NCBI RefSeq assembly: GCF_050948175.1
Contig: NW_027490115.1
Span: 248,001 to 312,000 of the forward strand
Source: Xylocopa sonorina
Lineage: Eukaryota > Arthropoda > Insecta > Hymenoptera > Apidae
DNA: 64,000 nucleotides
Direction of reading: 5' to 3'
This document shows positions 63,501-64,000 of the stretch, one piece after another (position 1 is the stretch's first letter; every line of letters starts with the position of its first letter). The notes beneath the pieces are model-generated. The model was not told the origin of the DNA, made no database searches, and saw only the letters and a list, made by a program, of their open reading frames with translations. Made by a program: the position numbers and the translations under genes.

Positions 63501-64000
63501 AAGTGCCGCTTTTACACTCATGTGAAGAGAAATCGAGGTATACATGACACTTCGCAATGAATATTATGTCTTATCATGAAACATAGGAATGAGTTGCGAT
63601 GTCGCGTTTTGAGAAGCATTAGAACACTATTGCTTCGATAGGTAGACATCTGCAAGCGCTACTTCCTAGCAAGGAAGTGCCGCTTTTACATTCTTGTGAT
63701 GTGAGTGCGAGGTATACATGACACTTCGCAATGAATATCATATCTTATTATGAAACATAGGAATGAGTTGCGATATCGCGTTCTGAGAAGCATTAGAACA
63801 CTATTGCTTCGATACGTAGACATCTGCAAGCACTACTTCCTAGCAAGGATGTGCCGCATTTACATTCTTTTGAAGTGAATACGAGATATACATGACACAT
63901 CGGAATGAATATTATATCTTATCATGATACATAGGAATGAGATGCGATATCGCGTTTTGAGAAGCATTAGAACACTATTGCTTCGATACGTAGACATCTG
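60556..64000 (+). repeat. Satellite array 3: '+' monomers, trimeric order at the end
   Basis: About 20 monomers, divergent near the inversion. One, at about 61,060, lacks roughly 50 bp: GAAGAATTAG joins directly to GGAATAGTCGCATTTAC. Two adjacent monomers at about 61,880-62,230 share GCGATACGCAGACATCTG, AAAACAATATTTCC and ATCAACGTATACATG exactly 174 bp apart. From about 63.1 kb a 522 bp trimeric period is visible (CTTGTGATGTGAGTGCGAGG at 63,171 and 63,693; TCTGCAAGCACTAC at 63,301 and 63,823). The array continues beyond the window. Confidence 0.95.
63100..64000 (+). repeat. Independent 522 bp trimeric HOR at window end
   Basis: Three monomer variants repeat as a unit. One has TGTGATGTGAGTGCGAGG with GAATATCATATCTTATTATG, one has GATGTGCCGCATTTACATTC with ACACATCGGAATG and CATGATACATAGG, and one has GAAGTGCCGCTTTTACA. 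At least 1.7 units are visible before the window ends. The variants differ from the A, B and C types of the main core, so this is a separate amplification that also settled on three monomers. Confidence 0.8.

Overview
The window is almost entirely satellite DNA from a eukaryotic genome. About 62.9 of 64 kb consists of tandem copies of one AT-rich monomer of about 174 bp. I found no convincing protein-coding gene, rRNA, tRNA, CRISPR array or prokaryotic signal. The size of the array, its nested higher-order repeats (HORs), its orientation switches and its layering by sequence age are typical of centromeric or pericentromeric heterochromatin. I cannot name the species or a known satellite family from the sequence alone.

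Layout, defining '+' as the strand on which the monomer reads CATTTACATTCTTTTGAAG. (1) 1-12,474: '+' monomers, with a fairly homogeneous sub-array at about 1.6-7.8 kb (local 347, 521 and 1,043 bp periods) that decays into divergent monomers at 7.8-12.5 kb. (2) 12,475-13,533: the only non-satellite DNA, a 1.06 kb island with two GC-rich, CpG-rich blocks, a degenerate 24-30 bp minisatellite and an AT-rich tail. (3) 13,534-60,555: the same satellite in '-' orientation. Divergent monomers at 13.5-17.2 kb lead into a homogeneous core at about 17.2-54.56 kb, built from a three-monomer HOR of 521 bp (A 174 + B 174 + C 173), followed by divergent monomers at 54.56-60.55 kb that contain one outlying HOR block. 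(4) 60,556-64,000: '+' monomers again, with a separate trimeric 522 bp period at the window's end.

The pattern fits a layered centromere-like array: a recently homogenised core flanked by older, unordered monomers, with inversion boundaries on both sides. Inside the core, nested tandem duplications record recent unequal exchange (2,288, 1,564, 2,781 and 1,910 bp, plus long-range repeats at 4.7-6.3 kb). Three short dyad-symmetric motifs are distributed differently among the A, B and C monomers, which is the most functionally suggestive pattern I found. Open frames of 65-100 codons within the satellite arise because 174 is divisible by three; they are not credible genes.
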